Origin: Tannerella sp. | Lineage (GTDB): Bacteria > Bacteroidota > Bacteroidia > Bacteroidales > Tannerellaceae | Reading direction: 5' to 3' | Assembly: GCA_031283915.1 (NCBI GenBank) | Contig: JAITAY010000377.1 | Span: forward strand, 1-16,654 | DNA: 16,654 nt | Shown here: in pieces, positions 14,320 through 16,654 of the stretch | Layout of the letters: each line of letters opens with the position of its first letter | How positions within the stretch are numbered: position 1 is the first letter of the stretch | Program-made: the position numbers and the translations under genes | Notes under the pieces: generated by a model | Databases searched by the model: none | The model's input: the letters and a program-made list of their open reading frames with translations, nothing else | What the model was told of the DNA's origin: nothing

Positions 14320-15324
14320 ATGATTAAAGTAGGTATTAACGGTTTCGGCCGTATTGGACGTTTGGTTTTCCGTGCCGCTCAGGGACGGAACGACATTCAG
14401 GTAGTAGGTATTAACGACCTGATCAGTGTGGAATACATGGCTTACATGTTGAAATATGACACGATTCACGGTCAGTTTGAAGGCACGATTGACGTCAAGG
14501 ACGGGAGTTTGGTCGTAAACGGCAATGCAATCCGTGTAACCGCTGAAAAGAATCCGGCGGATTTGAAATGGGGTGAAATAGACGCTGAATATGTTGTTGA
14601 ATCGACCGGTCTGTTCCTGTCCAAGGACAAGGCGCAGGGGCACATCGACGCAGGAGCCAAATACGTGGTGATGTCGGGTCCCTCGAAAGACGATACCCCG
14701 ATGTTCGTATGCGGCGTCAACCTCGACGCTTATGTAAAAGGCGTTCAGTTCGTATCGAACGCTTCTTGTACGACCAACTGTCTGGCGCCGATTGCCAAAG
14801 TGTTGAACGACAAATTTGGAATCATCGACGGTCTGATGTCAACGATCCACTCCACCACCGCTACGCAGAAAACGGTCGATGGCCCTTCGGTCAAAGACTG
14901 GCGAGGCGGACGCGCTGCTTCGGGCAACATCATTCCTTCATCGACGGGTGCAGCCAAAGCCGTAGGGAAAGTGATTCCCCAGTTGAACGGCAAACTGACG
15001 GGGATGTCATTCCGTGTTCCGACGCTGGATGTTTCGGTGGTAGACCTGACCGTCAACTTGGCCAAGTCAGCCACTTACGAAGAAATTAAAACCGCTATGA
15101 AAGAAGCTTCCGAAGGTGACCTGAAAGGGATCCTGGGGTATACGGAAGAGGATGTGGTATCGTCCGATTTCATTGGTGACGCCCGCACTTCCATCTTCGA
15201 CGCAAAAGCGGGTATCGCCCTGACGGATAAATTCGTGAAAGTGGTTTCATGGTATGACAACGAATGGGGATATTCTTCCAAGGTATTGGATCTCATTGCT
15301 TACATGAAAAAAATAAACGGATAA
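14320..15324 (+). CDS. gap: Glyceraldehyde-3-phosphate dehydrogenase, type I
   Basis: This 334-residue cytosolic enzyme oxidises glyceraldehyde 3-phosphate to 1,3-bisphosphoglycerate in glycolysis and runs in reverse in gluconeogenesis. The Rossmann motif GINGFGRIGR is at 5-14. Asp33 in GINDL favours NAD+ over NADP+. The catalytic Cys150 lies in SNASCTTNCLAP and the partner His177 in STIHSTT. Phosphate-binding TGAAKAVGKVIP (209-220) and the C-terminal WYDNEWGYS are intact. Length is standard. AAAGGA (14307-14312) lies 7 nt before the ATG, a clearer ribosome site than its neighbours have, fitting high expression. A strong terminator follows the stop, so the gene is monocistronic. Confidence 0.98.
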   Translation: MIKVGINGFGRIGRLVFRAAQGRNDIQVVGINDLISVEYMAYMLKYDTIHGQFEGTIDVKDGSLVVNGNAIRVTAEKNPADLKWGEIDAEYVVESTGLFLSKDKAQGHIDAGAKYVVMSGPSKDDTPMFVCGVNLDAYVKGVQFVSNASCTTNCLAPIAKVLNDKFGIIDGLMSTIHSTTATQKTVDGPSVKDWRGGRAASGNIIPSSTGAAKAVGKVIPQLNGKLTGMSFRVPTLDVSVVDLTVNLAKSATYEEIKTAMKEASEGDLKGILGYTEEDVVSSDFIGDARTSIFDAKAGIALTDKFVKVVSWYDNEWGYSSKVLDLIAYMKKING

Positions 15325-15342
15325 TTATCCTTTACTTTTTTG

Positions 15343-15380
15343 AAAAGGGCTGTCTAAAAAATCAGACAGTCCTTTTTTTT
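15343..15380 (+). terminator. Intrinsic terminator of the GAPDH gene
   Basis: GGGCTGTCT (15347-15355) pairs with AGACAGTCC (15364-15372) through nine base pairs including one G-U, with an 8-nt A-rich loop. A run of eight T follows (15373-15380), and AAAA on the left extends the stem. Confidence 0.88.
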
Positions 15381-15397
15381 AGTTCATAATGCATCGG

Positions 15398-15680
15398 GTG
15401 AGCCTGCCCGTCAGTTAAAACGGACGGCAATGTGAGGGGAATTGGGCTAAGGAGCTGTCTGTAAATAAATCATCCAAATTTACGGGAGATGTTTTTTGCC
15501 ATCCAACGACTGAAAATGCACGCATACCGGGGTATGTAAGCATTTTCAGGATGAGGTATGGTGAAAAACAGACCCGTAAATGGGTGGTTTATTTACAGAC
15601 AGCTCCTAAAGCCCTGCGGAACCTCTGTTGCACTTTATTTCCTATCCCTAACCACTGTCCCCTAATCATTAATTATTAAC
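15398..15680. repeat. Dispersed intergenic repeat, copy 1, split by the MITE-like element
   Basis: The left part (to 15450) and right part (from 15607) together align with the stretch from about 16518 to 16640. Shared blocks include CCGTCAGTTAAAAC (15408-15421 and 16532-16545), GGCAATG, a GAATnnGGCTAA block, then AAGCCCTGCGG and later TATTTCC, then TCCCTAA. The element at 15451-15606 interrupts the copy between two TAA triplets. The insertion point is the centre of a small palindrome, GGGCTAAAGCCC, when the element is removed. Confidence 0.75.
15451..15606. mobile_element. MITE-like 156-bp palindromic element with 19-bp inverted repeats and TAA duplication
   Basis: The termini read GGAGCTGTCTGTAAATAAA inward from 15451 and, as exact reverse complement, from 15606. 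The inverted repeat continues imperfectly: TTTACGGG (15479-15486) against CCCGTAAA (15573-15580), CTGAAAATGC (15510-15519) against GCATTTTCAG (15540-15549), and CATACC against GGTATG at the tip (15523-15536). The element has no coding capacity. TAA flanks it on both sides (15448-15450 and 15607-15609). The paralogous repeat near 16571 has a single TAA at the same place, which shows the uninterrupted target. A 3-bp TNA duplication is known for some IS5-family groups; assigning the parent transposase is inference. Confidence 0.85.
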
Positions 15681-15746
15681 CATTAACTACGGCTTCGGGG
15701 TGGCCAACATGGTTATGTTTGCCCGGTACATGCTGCGGCATGTGCT

Positions 15747-16346
15747 TTATTCGACGGTGAGTATGCGGTCGAAGACGACCGAATGCGGCGTTTTCAGCAG
15801 TTTACCGGTGCCGCTGTACTGCGTGATCACCTCCAGTTTATACGTGCCCGGGGGCAGTTCGGGAGTGACCACAAGCAATTCGATCGGATGGTTGAGCGCG
15901 ATGTCCGAGGGGTCAACCTGCGTGCGCGATTCGTCCATCTGGTTGATGAAGTACACGCCCGCCTGTTCGCCTGCCAGCTTGAGCTTTTGACCTGTGATAC
16001 GCAGGTTGCGGTTGGGCGTAATCAGGTGGTTGATGCTGCCGGTCTTCACGTTCGTCACCGCCAGAATGGCGATGGTGGCAATGCCGCCGGACGTTTTTTT
16101 AGGTTTGATGCGTGCGACCGCATCCCGCAGCGCCGTACCCGTGTGCAGATTGACCTTGACATGGTGGCGCGAGGGGTCGTAGCTGTCGGTGGCGCCTGCA
16201 TATACTCCCGACATACTCGGAAAGACGTTGAACAGCTCGGTGGTCACCGCGTCGCCTTCCTCCACCATCTCGCATATTACCTGCTTTTCGGCTTCCAGCA
16301 CGCTCACAATGTCCGAGCGTGTCAGTCCTGCGCCGATACGCAGGAA
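15747..16346 (-). pseudogene. 5'-truncated HU-like/DUF4469 protein gene remnant
   Basis: The open frame runs 199 codons from just after an in-frame TAA (16349-16347) to the stop at 15747. It has no ATG near its start; the first usual alternative start is a GTG at 16307. It begins inside a recognisable domain: FLRIGAGLTRSDIVSVLEAEK and the following TTELFNVFPSMSGVY resemble the middle of the Bacteroidetes HU-like DNA-binding domain, so roughly its first 30-40 residues are missing or out of frame. The second half (INHLITPNRNLRITGQKLKL, VYFIN, LPPGTYKLEV) resembles the Ig-like DUF4469 domain. Reading past the TAA gives about 16 further plausible residues (KFSSHSVWQFEIFA) before another stop, so one nonsense change (CAA to TAA) plus loss of the start may explain the damage. 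The gene lies between two copies of a dispersed repeat. A short functional protein from GTG is possible but less likely. Confidence 0.65.
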
Positions 16347-16517
16347 TTACGCGAAAATTTCGAATTGCCAAACGCTGTGCGACGAAAATTTGGTGGTGAT
16401 TTAAAAAGTATGCTGTTATAATAGGCTGAGGACGAATTGTTCAAATGCAATTTTAGCGAATTGGGGTAACTATGACGAATCCTATTTGTCCGGAATACAA
16501 TAAAAATCAGGATTTTT

Positions 16518-16640
16518 TTGCCAGCCCATCTCCGTCAGTTAAAACTGAGGCAATGAGGGTAGAATGAGGCTAAAGCCCTGCGGCGGCATGGCCGGAGGTT
16601 CGGTGGTACTTTATATATTTCCCGTCCCTAATCATTCACT
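16518..16640. repeat. Dispersed intergenic repeat, copy 2 (uninterrupted)
   Basis: This copy matches the split copy at 15398-15680 in the same orientation and keeps an intact GGCTAAAGCCCTGCGG (16568-16583), the empty version of the MITE target. It contains small inverted repeats such as CAGTT/AACTG around 16536-16547. The rest of 16422-16654 shows no gene. The repeat may continue past the window end. Confidence 0.7.
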
Positions 16641-16654
16641 CCTGTTACGCAGGT

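Noticed and set aside
15783..16421. 212-codon plus-strand open frame opposite the DUF4469 remnant
   Set aside because: The minus-strand frame shows clear family-type motifs; the plus frame is rich in Arg, Gln and His, as expected for an antisense shadow.

Overview
The window looks like a chromosomal segment of a Bacteroidales bacterium. Gene content and order point there: trigger factor, clpP, clpX and recQ are followed by a run of parvulin/SurA-like genes and an OstA-like gene, with a single-RRM protein, GAPDH and a DUF4469-type HU-like gene nearby. Promoters support it too: several gene starts are preceded by the Bacteroidetes pattern (TTTG about 19-21 nt upstream of TAnnTTTG), and Shine-Dalgarno sequences are mostly weak. 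Intergenic DNA is rich in small repeats. Genus cannot be set from the sequence alone. I saw no tRNA, rRNA, CRISPR array, phage gene or intact transposase.

Layout. Positions 1-421 hold no gene but contain short tandem repeats and a promoter for a NlpC/P60 lipoprotein (422-943, +). A REP-like hairpin region (944-1212) separates it from a long minus-strand block. Read in the minus direction (right to left) that block is: trigger factor (12518-11163), clpP (11046-10384), clpX (10374-9145), recQ (9118-6941), a double-parvulin PPIase (6873-5242), a SurA_N-like lipoprotein without catalytic domain (5229-4372), a SurA-type PPIase with an unusual basic tail (4359-2830) and an OstA-like protein (2817-1213). 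The last four genes are separated by exactly 12 nt each and look like one transcription unit for outer-membrane protein/LPS handling. The first three form the familiar ribosome-associated folding and ClpXP proteolysis cluster. Bacteroidetes-type promoters sit in front of tig, clpP and probably the first PPIase gene.

From 12841 the genes run on the plus strand: a one-RRM RNA-binding protein with a perfect intrinsic terminator, a CPBP-family intramembrane protease, and GAPDH with a long leader and a strong terminator.

The right end (15381-16654) is accessory-like. A 156-bp near-palindromic MITE-like element with 19-bp perfect terminal inverted repeats is inserted, with a TAA target duplication, into one copy of a dispersed repeat. 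An uninterrupted copy of that repeat lies about 1.1 kb away and shows the empty site. Between the copies lies a 5'-truncated HU-like/DUF4469 gene remnant. No new multi-gene system was found; the MITE with its in-window empty site is the most informative unusual structure.
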